64,000 nt of DNA from Tenacibaculum jejuense (GTDB lineage Bacteria; Bacteroidota; Bacteroidia; Flavobacteriales; Flavobacteriaceae): the NCBI RefSeq assembly GCF_900198195.1, contig NZ_LT899436.1, positions 558,001 through 622,000 of the forward strand, read 5' to 3'. Positions 9,223-19,900 of this stretch are shown piece by piece (the first letter of the stretch is position 1; each line of letters begins with the position of its first letter). The position numbers were made by a program, and so were the translations under genes. The notes under the pieces are model-generated. The model made no database searches. It was not told the origin of the DNA and saw only the letters and a program-made list of their open reading frames with translations.

Positions 9223-9891
9223 ATGTTAAAATATCTTCTTTCAACTTTATTGTTTTTCGTTAGTTTTTACATGTCTTTTTCGCAAGTAGATTCACTTAAA
9301 ATTGGAGACAAATATTTAGAAGATCAACTGTATTTGGGGGTAAGCTATGATATTATGTTAAACCAGCCAAGAGGAACTAGTAGTACAGGATTTTCTTATA
9401 GCTTATCCGTAGGTTACATTAGAGATATACCTTTAAATAAAAGAGGTAATATTGCGATTGGAGTTGGTGCAGGTTATGGTTTTAATTCTTTTAATCATGG
9501 AATACAATTAGTTAATGATAATACAGTTCAATTAGCAGAAAATATCACGTCAAATAAATTAACACTTCACAACCTTGAGTTTCCTATTCAGTTCCGATGG
9601 AGAACATCAGATGCTATTACCTATTCTTTTTGGAGAATTTATACTGGTGTAAAAATGACTTATAACCTTAATAATCTTTTTAGTTATACCGAAAACGAAA
9701 ATATAGTTGAATTTAGTAATGTTCCTATATATAACAACTTTCAAACAGGTTTAGAGTTATCAGCTGGTTATGGTACGTTTAATTTCTATATGTATTATGG
9801 TTTAACACCAGTGTATAATAATACATTTATAAATAGCCGGAGTGTAGATTCTAATATTCTAAAATTCGGAGTTATTTTTTATCTCTTGTAA
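9223..9891 (+). CDS. PorT-like outer-membrane beta-barrel protein
   Basis: The reading frame extends up to a TTG at 9214, but ATG 9223 gives a normal signal peptide (MLKYLLSTLLFFVSFYMSFSQ), so I chose it. The mature protein, about 200 residues, is made of alternating aromatic/polar strands with glycine turns and ends in FGVIFYLL, like an eight-stranded outer-membrane barrel of the PorT family. PorT is needed for type IX secretion in Porphyromonas, but many PorT-family barrels have other roles. The gene follows the ExbB/ExbD genes and stops 5 bases before the convergent PAP2-like gene. Confidence 0.8.
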   Translation: MLKYLLSTLLFFVSFYMSFSQVDSLKIGDKYLEDQLYLGVSYDIMLNQPRGTSSTGFSYSLSVGYIRDIPLNKRGNIAIGVGAGYGFNSFNHGIQLVNDNTVQLAENITSNKLTLHNLEFPIQFRWRTSDAITYSFWRIYTGVKMTYNLNNLFSYTENENIVEFSNVPIYNNFQTGLELSAGYGTFNFYMYYGLTPVYNNTFINSRSVDSNILKFGVIFYLL

Positions 9892-9896
9892 TTTAA

Positions 9897-10496
9897 TTAC
9901 AGTGTATAATAAGCTATTAATTGACAGCTAAAACCTAATAAAAAGCCTAAGTAAACTTCTTTAGGAGTATGAGCTTTAAGATCAAGTCTTGCCGTTGCTA
10001 AAAAACCAGCTAAAAGTGTGAAAATTAAAAGTAGCGGTAGCAATGAAATATTATATATTAATTGTAGTATAACAAAAAAACCTAAAGCACTTCCTGTAGA
10101 AAGTAAATGTAAACTTGTTTTAATTTTTAAAAAGAATATAAAATAAACAATTATTAAAGCTAAAAGCGTTCCATAAAACAAAAAAGAAAGTTCATTTACG
10201 ATTGTATATTGTCTAAAGAACTTACCTAAGAATAAGAATATACAAGTCATTAAAAATAACGGTATTTTACGCTCTTTAATAGTGCTTACTTCAAAAGATT
10301 TAATTTTCCCTATCAATTTTAAAAAAATCAGTAAAAACATAGGAAAAATGTATGTAGAGATAAAAACTGTTACAAAAAGATACAACTGTTCTCTTACAGA
10401 AATATGATGAGGAGTAATTATAAAATACGTTAATATTCCAATAGTTGGCATAACTACTGGATGCAAAATAGTTGATATTGCTTTTTGCCAGCTCAT
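9897..10496 (-). CDS. PAP2-like integral membrane protein
   Basis: This 199-residue protein has about six hydrophobic helices. Late in the sequence, ARLDLKAHTPKE keeps the exact spacing of the third PAP2 phosphatase motif (R-x5-H-x3-D), but with glutamate for the final aspartate. An earlier SLHLLSTG resembles the SGH motif and KERKIP the K/RP motif, both degenerate. It may be a lipid phosphatase-like protein or a relative that has lost activity. It overlaps the sigma-54 gene by one base and is therefore translationally coupled to it. Confidence 0.78.
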   Translation of the reverse strand: MSWQKAISTILHPVVMPTIGILTYFIITPHHISVREQLYLFVTVFISTYIFPMFLLIFLKLIGKIKSFEVSTIKERKIPLFLMTCIFLFLGKFFRQYTIVNELSFLFYGTLLALIIVYFIFFLKIKTSLHLLSTGSALGFFVILQLIYNISLLPLLLIFTLLAGFLATARLDLKAHTPKEVYLGFLLGFSCQLIAYYTL

Positions 10497-11959
10497 TAAA
10501 TTTCTTTTCTTAAACGAGCCACAGGAATATCTAGTTGTTCTCTATATTTAGCTACAGTTCTTCTTGCAATAGGATATCCTTTTTCTTTTAAAATTTTAGA
10601 TAGTTTTTCATCCGTTAAGGGTTTACGTTTATCCTCTTCTGCAATTACATTTTCCAAAATCTTTTTAATCTCTCTTGTAGAAACATCTTCTCCTTGATCA
10701 TTTTTCATAGATTCAGAAAAGAAGTCTTTAATTAATTTAGTTCCGTAAGGAGTAGATACATATTTACTATTTGCAACTCTAGACACAGTAGAAACATCCA
10801 TATTAATTTGATCTGCAATGTCTTTAAGAATCATAGGTTTTAGCTTACGTTCATCACCGGTTAAGAAATAATCATACTGGTAATGCATTATGGAGTTCAT
10901 GGTTACCAATAATGTTTGTTGACGTTGCTTAATGGCATCAATAAACCACTTTGCAGCATCTAACTTTTGTTTGATAAACATTACAGCATCTTTCTGAGAT
11001 TTACTTTTATCTTTTGAACTCTGATAGCCTTTAAGCATTTCGTTATATTCTCTAGAAACATGCAATTCAGGAGCATTTCTAGAGTTTAAAGTTAGCTCTA
11101 ATTGTCCATCTAAAATTCGTATTGTAAAGTCAGGAACAATTTGTTCAGCTATTTTATTATTTCCAGCGTATGAGCTTCCAGGTTTTGGATTTAACCTAGA
11201 GATTTCACCAATCACTTCTTTTAATTCTTCTTCAGAAATATTGAATTTATCTAAAAGCTTCTTGTAATGTTTTTTTACAAAATGATCAAAAGCACTTTCC
11301 AAAACTTTAATAGCTAAAGCTCTACTTTTAGTTTCAGTTTTAGACTTTAATTGAATGATTAAGCATTCTTTTAAATCTCTAGCTCCTACGCCTATAGGGT
11401 CTAATTTTTGAACTACTTCAGTTAGAATTTTCAATACTAATTCTTCAGAAGTAAAAACGTTTTGCGTAAATGCTAAATCATCTACTAAATCAATTATTTC
11501 ACGTCTAATGTATCCGCTATCATCAATACTTCCAACCAAAAATTCGGCAATAACTCTCTCTTCATCATTAATTCTAAATGTATTTAATTGATTTTTAAGT
11601 GACTGATGAAATGTTGTTCCTGCAGCATAAGGAACTTGTTTTTCTTCATCATCTGAAGAATAATTATTGCTCTGTGTTTTATAACTTGGATACTCATCGT
11701 CGCTTAAATACTCGTCAATATTAATATCTTCAGCATCTATTTTTTCATTCCCAGTATCATCAAATTCTGCTTCATTACTTAAAGTATCATCAAAATTATC
11801 AGTTTCTTCTTTTCCAGTATCTAATGCAGGATTCTCTTCGATTTCTTGTTTTAAACGTTCTTCGAAAGCCTGAGTAGGTAATTGTATTAACTTCATTAAT
11901 TGAATCTGTTGTGGAGACAATTTTTGAAGTAATTTATGATGTAAACTTTGCTTTAACAT
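10496..11959 (-). CDS. rpoN: RNA polymerase sigma-54 factor
   Basis: The 487 residues show all the sigma-54 regions. There is a glutamine/leucine-rich region I (LSPQQIQLMKLIQLP), an acidic region II at about 45-110, a core-binding region at about 115-310, a helix-turn-helix around 378-398 (DIADQINMDVSTVSRVANS) and the RpoN box ARRTVAKYRE at 465-474. It directs polymerase to -24/-12 promoters that need an AAA+ activator; no such activator is in this window. A TATATTTG promoter element lies only six bases upstream of the ATG, so the mRNA may be leaderless or nearly so. Confidence 0.96.
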   Translation of the reverse strand: MLKQSLHHKLLQKLSPQQIQLMKLIQLPTQAFEERLKQEIEENPALDTGKEETDNFDDTLSNEAEFDDTGNEKIDAEDINIDEYLSDDEYPSYKTQSNNYSSDDEEKQVPYAAGTTFHQSLKNQLNTFRINDEERVIAEFLVGSIDDSGYIRREIIDLVDDLAFTQNVFTSEELVLKILTEVVQKLDPIGVGARDLKECLIIQLKSKTETKSRALAIKVLESAFDHFVKKHYKKLLDKFNISEEELKEVIGEISRLNPKPGSSYAGNNKIAEQIVPDFTIRILDGQLELTLNSRNAPELHVSREYNEMLKGYQSSKDKSKSQKDAVMFIKQKLDAAKWFIDAIKQRQQTLLVTMNSIMHYQYDYFLTGDERKLKPMILKDIADQINMDVSTVSRVANSKYVSTPYGTKLIKDFFSESMKNDQGEDVSTREIKKILENVIAEEDKRKPLTDEKLSKILKEKGYPIARRTVAKYREQLDIPVARLRKEI

Positions 11960-11964
11960 AATTA

Positions 11965-11972
11965 CAAATATA
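11965..11972 (-). promoter_or_regulatory. Bacteroidota -7 promoter element for rpoN
   Basis: The minus strand reads TATATTTG, a perfect match to TAnnTTTG. Its last G is 6 bases from the rpoN ATG, so transcription should start at or within about a base of the start codon. Confidence 0.5.
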
Positions 11973-11992
11973 TGAATTCGATGAAAAAGAAA

Positions 11993-12020
11993 ATCGCCAT
12001 TCTTATGGAAGAATGACGAT
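11993..12020 (-). terminator. Intrinsic terminator after asnS
   Basis: Arms 11993-12004 and 12009-12020 pair over 12 bp (one G-U in the minus-strand RNA) with a 4-base loop, followed on the minus strand by a T-rich stretch. It separates asnS from rpoN. Confidence 0.75.
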
Positions 12021-12046
12021 GATCTTGTTAATATATCACTGTAGAA

Positions 12047-13489
12047 TTAAAATTCTGCGTTTTGTGGTGTTCTAGGGTAAGGAATTACGTCTCTAATATT
12101 ACTCATTCCAGTTGTAAATAAAACTAAACGTTCAAAACCTAAACCAAATCCAGAGTGAACAGCCGTACCAAATTTTCGAATATCTAAATACCACCATAAT
12201 TCTTCTTCAGGAATATCTAAAGCAGCCATTTTTTCTTTTAGTACATCTAAACGCTCTTCTCTTTGAGATCCACCCACCATTTCTCCAATTCCAGGGAAAA
12301 GTACGTCCATAGCTCTTACTGTTTTTCCATCTTCATTTAAACGCATGTAAAATGCTTTAATTTTCGCTGGATAATCAAATAAAATCACAGGACATTTAAA
12401 ATGCTTTTCAACTAAATAACGTTCGTGTTCTGATTGTAAATCTGCTCCCCATTCATCAATAAGATACTGAAATTTCTTTTTCTTATTAGGTTTACAGTTA
12501 CGTAAAATATCAATAGCTTCTGTGTAAGAAACACGTTTGAAGTTATTGTCTACAACAAATCTTAACTTTTCTATTAAAGACATTTCACTTCGCTCAGCTT
12601 GTGGTTTTGTCTTCTCTTCTTGTAAAAGTCTATTTTCTAAAAACTCTAGATCATCTTTACAGTTATCTAATACATATTGTAAAACATATTTAATAAAATC
12701 TTCCGATAAATCCATGTTTGCATCTAAGTCATTAAATGCAACTTCAGGTTCTATCATCCAGAATTCAGCTAAATGTCTAGTTGTATTAGAATTCTCAGCT
12801 CTAAACGTAGGTCCGAATGTATATACTTTACCTAATCCCATGGCATAGGTTTCAGCTTCTAACTGTCCAGATACGGTTAAGTTAGTTTGCTTACCAAAGA
12901 AATCTTGACTGTAATCTACTTCACCTTCTTCATTCAATGGAGCTTTATTCGTTTCAAAATTAGTTACTCTGAACATTTCTCCAGCTCCTTCAGCATCTGA
13001 ACCAGTAATAATAGGTGTGTTTACATAATAAAACCCATTTTGCTGAAAATATTGATGTACAGCAAAAGAAAGCGCAGAACGCACACGCATTACCGCACTA
13101 AACGTATTAGTTCTAACACGTAAATGAGCTTGTTGTCTTAATAACTCTAAAGAGTGTCTTTTAGGTTGTAAAATAGTTTTCGCAACTTCATCTGGATCAG
13201 CATCTCCTAAAATTTCAACATTAGTTACTTGAACTTCTACAGATTGTCCTTTTCCTTGACTTTCAACTAGAGTCCCATTAATAGAAACAGCAGCGCCTGT
13301 ATTAATTCTCTTTAATAAAGCTTCATCTGTATTTTCAAAATCTACAACACATTGAATGCTATTTATAGTAGAACCATCATTTAATTGAATAAAACGATTA
13401 CTTCTAAACGCTCTTACCCAACCTTTAACATTTACTTCTTGAAGAAGCTTTTCTGAAGCTAATAATTCTTTTACGCTACTTGTTTTCAT
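12047..13489 (-). CDS. asnS: Asparaginyl-tRNA synthetase
   Basis: This 480-residue class II synthetase attaches asparagine to tRNA-Asn. An OB-fold anticodon-binding domain occupies roughly residues 15-105 (VKGWVRAFRSNRFIQLNDGS). Class II motif 2 is FRAENSNTTRHLAEFWMIEPE near residue 230, where the TTRHLAEF form is typical of AsnRS rather than AspRS. Motif 3 is GFGLGFERLVLF near the C-terminus. Full length, with no unusual features. A TATATTTG element lies 20 bases upstream and a terminator follows the gene, so it is probably transcribed alone. Confidence 0.96.
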   Translation of the reverse strand: MKTSSVKELLASEKLLQEVNVKGWVRAFRSNRFIQLNDGSTINSIQCVVDFENTDEALLKRINTGAAVSINGTLVESQGKGQSVEVQVTNVEILGDADPDEVAKTILQPKRHSLELLRQQAHLRVRTNTFSAVMRVRSALSFAVHQYFQQNGFYYVNTPIITGSDAEGAGEMFRVTNFETNKAPLNEEGEVDYSQDFFGKQTNLTVSGQLEAETYAMGLGKVYTFGPTFRAENSNTTRHLAEFWMIEPEVAFNDLDANMDLSEDFIKYVLQYVLDNCKDDLEFLENRLLQEEKTKPQAERSEMSLIEKLRFVVDNNFKRVSYTEAIDILRNCKPNKKKKFQYLIDEWGADLQSEHERYLVEKHFKCPVILFDYPAKIKAFYMRLNEDGKTVRAMDVLFPGIGEMVGGSQREERLDVLKEKMAALDIPEEELWWYLDIRKFGTAVHSGFGLGFERLVLFTTGMSNIRDVIPYPRTPQNAEF

Positions 13490-13508
13490 CTTTTAAAAAA
13501 TTGAGGAA

Positions 13509-13516
13509 CAAATATA
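13509..13516 (-). promoter_or_regulatory. Bacteroidota -7 promoter element for asnS
   Basis: The minus strand reads TATATTTG, matching TAnnTTTG exactly, about 20 bases before the asnS ATG. No clear -33 TTG is seen at the expected distance. Confidence 0.45.
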
Positions 13517-13772
13517 ATTTATTAGAGAGAAATTACAATAGTGTTTTATGACTACTTACCGAAGAAGAAAAAAAATACAAGAAGTTATAGTTTTAAAAGC
13601 TTTTTTAAAAAGATATTTAAGAGAGTGATAATAAGTTTAAGTTTTGATTTTCAGTGTGTTTTAATTAATTTGATAAAAAAGAGACGATTTTTCAATATAA
13701 TATTTGAAATAGTTAAAATATGTGTGATTAATTTGATAATTATTTCATAATATTGGGGCATATAATGTATAG

Positions 13773-13795
13773 AGATAAACTTTAAATGTTTATCT
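13773..13795 (+). repeat. Hairpin in the leader region of the giant LRR gene
   Basis: Perfect 8-bp inverted repeat (AGATAAAC at 13773-13780, GTTTATCT at 13788-13795) with a 7-base loop, 11 bases before a terminator-like hairpin. The 436-base gap 13490-13925 has no convincing gene. Confidence 0.5.
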
Positions 13796-13806
13796 ATTCA
13801 ATTTAA

Positions 13807-13846
13807 AACAAAGGTTCTCTTAATTGAGGGCCTTTTGTTTTTTATA
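13807..13846 (+). terminator. Terminator-like hairpin upstream of the LRR gene
   Basis: Arms 13807-13819 and 13826-13839 pair almost completely on the plus-strand RNA (two G-U pairs, one bulged A) and are followed by a T-tract. No plus-strand gene lies upstream, since asnS points the other way. It therefore ends an unseen short transcript or acts as an attenuator. Confidence 0.6.
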
Positions 13847-13897
13847 CGATCTCCAAAATACCCAATACTAGGTATTTACTTCCTTAGTTTACAAATG

Positions 13898-13905
13898 TAG
13901 TTTTG
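13898..13905 (+). promoter_or_regulatory. Bacteroidota -7 promoter element for the LRR gene
   Basis: TAGTTTTG matches TAnnTTTG exactly, 20 bases before the ATG at 13926, giving a leader of roughly 16 bases. No good -33 TTG is seen. Confidence 0.45.
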
Positions 13906-13925
13906 ATGAATTAAAGAACTTACAT

Positions 13926-16900
13926 ATGAAAACAAAATTACTTTTACTTCTTTTTGTTGTGATATTTTGGGGGGCGCAAGGCCAAGTATCGCAAGCAGAA
14001 AGAGAAGCTCTAATAGCATTTTACAATGCTACAGATGGAGATAATTGGACAAATAACACGAATTGGGATACTGATCCTAATGGTACTTCAGATGTTTCTA
14101 CTTGGCATGGAGTAACTGTTTCAATCGTGAATGGACAGCAACATGTAATTCGCTTGATACTAAATGACAACAATGTTGTAGGAGAATTACCTGATTTCAA
14201 TGGTTTTTCAGAGTTAAGACGCTTAGAATTGGCAAAAAATAGTATTACAGGAGAATTACTAGTGACTAAATTTCCAGAAAATATGGAAATTATTCAGTTA
14301 AGAGAGAATAATTTGTCTGGTGCTTTTCCTGATTTTACTCGATTCAACAATTTAATTCTTTTAGTATTAAATGAGAATATGCTTACGGGTGTAATTTCAG
14401 AAGATTTATTTCCTGTTGGAGTGTCTACCATAAGTATAGGAGAAAATCCTATGATATCTGGAACACTAGATTTTTCTTTATTTACTCTCGGAGCCATCAA
14501 TATTAAAAATACAGGTATTAGTTTTCTTAAAATACCCAGTACTATTTCTTCTCCAAACAGTATTAATATTTCTGAAACTCCAAATCTAGCTTACTTAGAA
14601 GCTTTTAATCCTAATAGCTTTATAACATTATCGAGTTCTCGTTTCGATTTAGGTCTACGAATTGTAATGCATGATCAGGCAGATAGAACAGCATTGCCTA
14701 ATTTACAAGAAAGAGAAGTATTAAAAAAGTTATTTATAGATGATAATTATACTTATGGAAGCACAGTAAAAAATGGAGTGAATGATAATGAATGGATTGC
14801 CATGAAAGTTATAAATGGTGAAACAAGAGTAACTGAAATTCATATTGCACAAAAAAATATTAATGATGTGATGCCATCTGATATCAACGTGTTTACAGAG
14901 TTGTTTTATTTAAATTTGACAAGTTATGGTTTACAAGGTATTGCTCCTGAATTAGGAAGCCTATTAAAACTCGAACAACTGTACTTGAATGGCAATTTAA
15001 TTTCTTCGTTACCTGAAGATTTTTATGATTTGGTGAATCTAAAAATATTAAATGTTAGTAACAACCAAATTCCTTCACTGTCTGATCGTTTAGGAAACTT
15101 AACAGCTTTAGAACAACTTAATTTTAGTTCTAATAATATTGATGAAATTCCTAGTTCTGTTGGGAACTTAGTCAACATGAAAACTTTACAGTTTCAAAAT
15201 AATCAAATTACATTATTACCACCAGAGTTAGGTAATCTTACATTACTAACTTTAATGCGAGGTTTTAACAACGAAATTGCTAGTATTCCTTCAGAATTTG
15301 GACAGTTAACATTACTACAATTTTTAGATTTATCGTCAAATAGCATTTCAAATACACCAGTAGAATTTTCAAACCTAACAGAGTTAGAAACGCTATATTT
15401 AAATAATAATGATTTACAGGTAATTGCAGGTTTAGGTGGTTTTACAAAATTGAAATTTTTAAGACTACATGAAAATAGATTAGGTGAAGATAATGCGATT
15501 TTTGATACTAAACTTCCTGCTAATATTGGTGATTTATCATTACTACAAGAGTTAACACTTCATGATAACCAGTTAAAAGAATTACCAAATACTATTGGCA
15601 GCTTAACATTGTTGTCAGAATTACCATTACAGAATAATAGGTTAGAGAGTTTACCTACTGGAATAGGAAGTTTAAGTGGACTTAAAATATTAAAATTACA
15701 GAACAATCAATTAACGGCATTACCTGTAGAAATTGGAAATTTATCTTCTTTAGAAGATTTAAATATTACAAATCAAACAAGTGCTAATGCTGGAACAATT
15801 TATCATCTTACAAGTTTACCAGCTACTATAACTAATTTAACAAGTCTGAAAAATTTCGAAGCAAGTTCAAATCGTATCGAAGGTGATATAGATTTAAGCA
15901 ACAGTTTAGCTTTAGATTATCTGGGATTTTTTGGTAACCGTATAAGTGGATTAAAATTAGGGAAAGCTCCTTTTTCTATACAGACAACATCTAATCCGAA
16001 TTTAAGTTGTATTGAAGTTCCCTCTGATCAAGTGAATAATTGGAAAAGTACAGCTCTTACAAATAGTATTATAAGTATTGATAATGGAGTAGATTTTAGC
16101 GATAATTGTTCAGGTTTTAGAGTGCCGCAATTAGAGCGTGAAGCTTTAATTGCATTTTATAATGCTACAGGTGGAGGTACAGATTGGACAGGTCAGTTTT
16201 GGAATACAGATCCAAATAGTTTGAGTAATGTTGGAGCCTGGAACGGTGTTACCACAGCAGTTATTAACGGACAAAAACATGTTGTAAAATTAGAGGTAAG
16301 AAACTCTCGTTTAAACGGTTTCATACCTTCAGAAATTAAAAACTTAACTGAATTAGTAGAATTAAACTTAGGAGTGTTTAATGGAAGAGGGAATCTAATA
16401 GAAATAAAACCAGAAATTGGAGAGTTAACAAAGCTAGAACGATTAGATTTAAGAGGTCATATCTTACCTGCTATACCTACAGAAATAGGAAATTTATCAA
16501 GTCTAACATATTTGGATGTTTCCAACAATTCATTAACGAGTTTACCAGCAGGGATTGGTAATTTTACTGTATTAGAAGAGTTAAGCATAACAAGTCAAAA
16601 TAATGTAAATACAGGTGAGAAAACGTTAACTACTTTACCAGATGAGATTGGTAATATTTCAAGTTTAAAACAATTGTATTTACAAGATAATAAACTAACA
16701 TCATTGCCAAATACTATTGATGGATTAGTAGTTTTAGAACAGTTAAATTTAGGTGATAGTTCTGGTAGAGGTAATGAGTTATCAAGTTTACCAGCTTCAA
16801 TAGGAAATCTAAACACTCTTAAGATTCTAAATATAGAATATAATAGGTTAACAAGCCTACCTGAAGAAATAGGAAATTTATCTAATCTAGAAAATTTTAG

Positions 16901-19900
16901 CATTGCGAACCAAGTTACTTTTGATGGAGGAACAACATACTACTTAACAAGTTTACCCTTATCCATAAACAATTTATCAAGCTTAATAAACTTTAATGCT
17001 TCTGGTAATCGAATCGAAGGAGGTGTAGACCTAAGTAACATTATGACTTTAACGTCTCTTAATCTTACCGACAATCGTATTTCTGACTTAAAATTAGGTA
17101 AAGCTCCCTTCTTTTCACAATTGTCTAGTAATCCTAATTTAACTTGTATTGAAGTACCTTCTTCAGAAGTTAATAATTGGGAAACAACAGCAGCGACTTC
17201 AAGTACAGTAACTGTTGATAATGGCGTTGCTTTTAGTGATAATTGTATAGGATTTAGAGTGCCACAGTTAGAACGTGAAGCTTTAATTGCTTTTTATAAT
17301 GCTACAGGTGGAGGTACAGATTGGACAGGTCAGTTTTGGGACACTGATCCAAACAGTTTAAGTAACGTTGGTGCCTGGGAAGGAGTAACTACAGAAATTG
17401 TTAATGGACAAAAACATGTTGTAAAATTAGAATTAAGAAGTTCTCGTTTAAACGGTTTCATACCTTCAGAAATTAAAAACTTAACTGAATTAGTAGAATT
17501 AAACTTAGGAGTGTTTAATGGAAGAGGTAGTTTAACAGAAATAAAACCAGAAATTGGAGAGTTAACAAAACTAGAACGATTAGATTTAAGAGGTCATATC
17601 TTACCTACTATACCTACAGAAATAGGAAGTTTGTCAAGTTTGATCTATCTAGATCTTTCTAACAATTCATTAACGAGTTTACCAGCTGGGATTGGTGATT
17701 TTGCTGTGCTAGAAGAGTTAAGAATAACAGGTCAAAATAATGTAAATACAAGAGAAAAAACATTAACGATTTTACCTGACGAGATTGGTAATATTACAAG
17801 CTTAAAACAATTATACCTACAAGATAATAAATTAACATCACTGCCAAATACTATAGATGGATTAATAGCTTTAGAGCAGTTATATTTAGGAGACGGCTCT
17901 GGTAGAGGTAATGAGTTATCGAGTCTACCTGCTACAATTGGGAATCTAAATGCTCTTAAAATTCTAGATATCGAGTACAACAGACTAACAAGTTTACCTG
18001 AAGAAATTGGGGATTTATCTAACTTAGAAAATTTAAGTGTTGCGAATCAAGTTACTTTTGACGGAGGTACAACGTATTACTTAACAAGTTTACCGTTATC
18101 TATAAACAATTTATCAAGTTTAACAAATTTTAATGCTTCTGGTAATCGAATTGAAGGTGACCTAGATTTAAGTAATCTTCTTTCTTTAACACGTTTAGTC
18201 CTTACTGATAATAGGATAACAGGTTTAAAGTTAGGGAAAGCTCCTTTTTCAGCAAGGTTATCTGTAAATCCTAATTTAACTTGTGTTGAAGTTCCTGCTT
18301 CAGAAGTCAGTAATTGGGAAACCTCTCCAAGTAATACGGTAAGTATAGACAATGGTGTTGCTTTTAGTGATAATTGTACAGGATTTAGAGTACCGCAGTT
18401 AGAACGTGAAGCTTTAATTGCTTTTTATAATGCTACAAGTGGAGGTACAGATTGGACAGGTCAGTTTTGGGGTACTGATCCAAACAGTTTAAGTAATGTT
18501 GGTGCTTGGGAAGGAGTAACTACAGAAATTGTTAATGGACAAAAACATATCGTAAGAATAGATCTTTCAAATAGAAGATTAAATGGTTTTATACCTTCGG
18601 AAATTAAAAACTTAACTGAATTAGTAGAATTAAACTTAGGAAGGTTTAACGGTAGAGGGAATTTAACAGAATTAATGCCAGAGATTGGAGAGTTAAGTAA
18701 ACTTACGCGTTTAGATTTAAGAGGAAATAACATCTCAAGTTTACCTACAGAAATAGGAAATTTATCAAGTTTAACATATTTAGATCTTTCTAATAATTCG
18801 TTATCTAGTTTACCAGTTGGTATTGGAAATTTTACTGTGTTGGAAGAGTTGTTAATAACTGAACAAAATGATCTCAGTACACGAGAGAAGACATTAGTCT
18901 CGTTACCCAATGAAATTGGTAATATTCTTAGTTTAAAAAAGCTAGATTTAAGAATAAATAAAATTAACAGTTTACCAGTATCTATTGGGAATCTGGCAAA
19001 TTTAGAAGAATTGTATGTTCAAAATAACGAATTAATAGAGTTGCCAACTACCATTAATAACTTATTAAATTTAAAAAATTTAAGAGTAGAATTTAACCAG
19101 ATATCTGGCGATTTAGATTTAAGTAATCTAACTGTTTTAAATGAGTTAAAATTAGAATATAATACTATTGAAAATTTAAAAATCAATATTGCACCTACAG
19201 CATTTGGAAGTTCTAATTTTGGTAGATTTTCTTTATTGAGAAATGCTTGTGGTTGTGTGGAAGTACCAAGTGACGAATTAGTGTCTTGGCAATTATCTGG
19301 TTTTAATGAGCAAAACAGCGTTCTAGATAATGGTGTTGTATATTCAGATAATTGTAGTGGTGTTACCAATAATAGTATTTCAGATTTAGAAAGAGAAGCG
19401 TTAATAGCACTATTTAATGCGACAGATGGAAATAATTGGAGAAATGACTTAACAGGTTCATATAACGGAGTACTTTGGGATTCAGATATAACTCAAAAAG
19501 TAAATGTTGGTGCTTGGTTCGGTGTAACTACAGCTGTGATAAATGGACAAAAACATGTAACTAAAATAGAGTTAAACTCTAATTTACTTAAGGGAGAATT
19601 GCCAGCTGAAATTGGAAATTTGAGTCAGTTAAAAATATTTAAAATGTCAAGTAATGCTATTTCACTAATTCCGGCTGAAATAGGAATGTTAATTAATTTG
19701 GAGCAGTTAACTTTAAGTAGTCAGATTGATCCAATTACAAATCAGAATGTATTAACTAGGCTTCCTGCTGAAGTAAATAATTTAAGTTTATTGAAACATT
19801 TAGATGTCCAAGGAAATGATATTGAAGGAAATTTAGATTTTTCCAATCTCGTAAACCTAACATCATTGCAGGTAAGTTCTAATGAGATTACAGGACTGAG

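Noticed and set aside
13541..13750. 69-residue plus-strand frame before the LRR gene
   Set aside because: Composition is almost only Lys, Phe, Ile and Asn, as expected by chance in AT-rich DNA; no start context and no recognisable feature.
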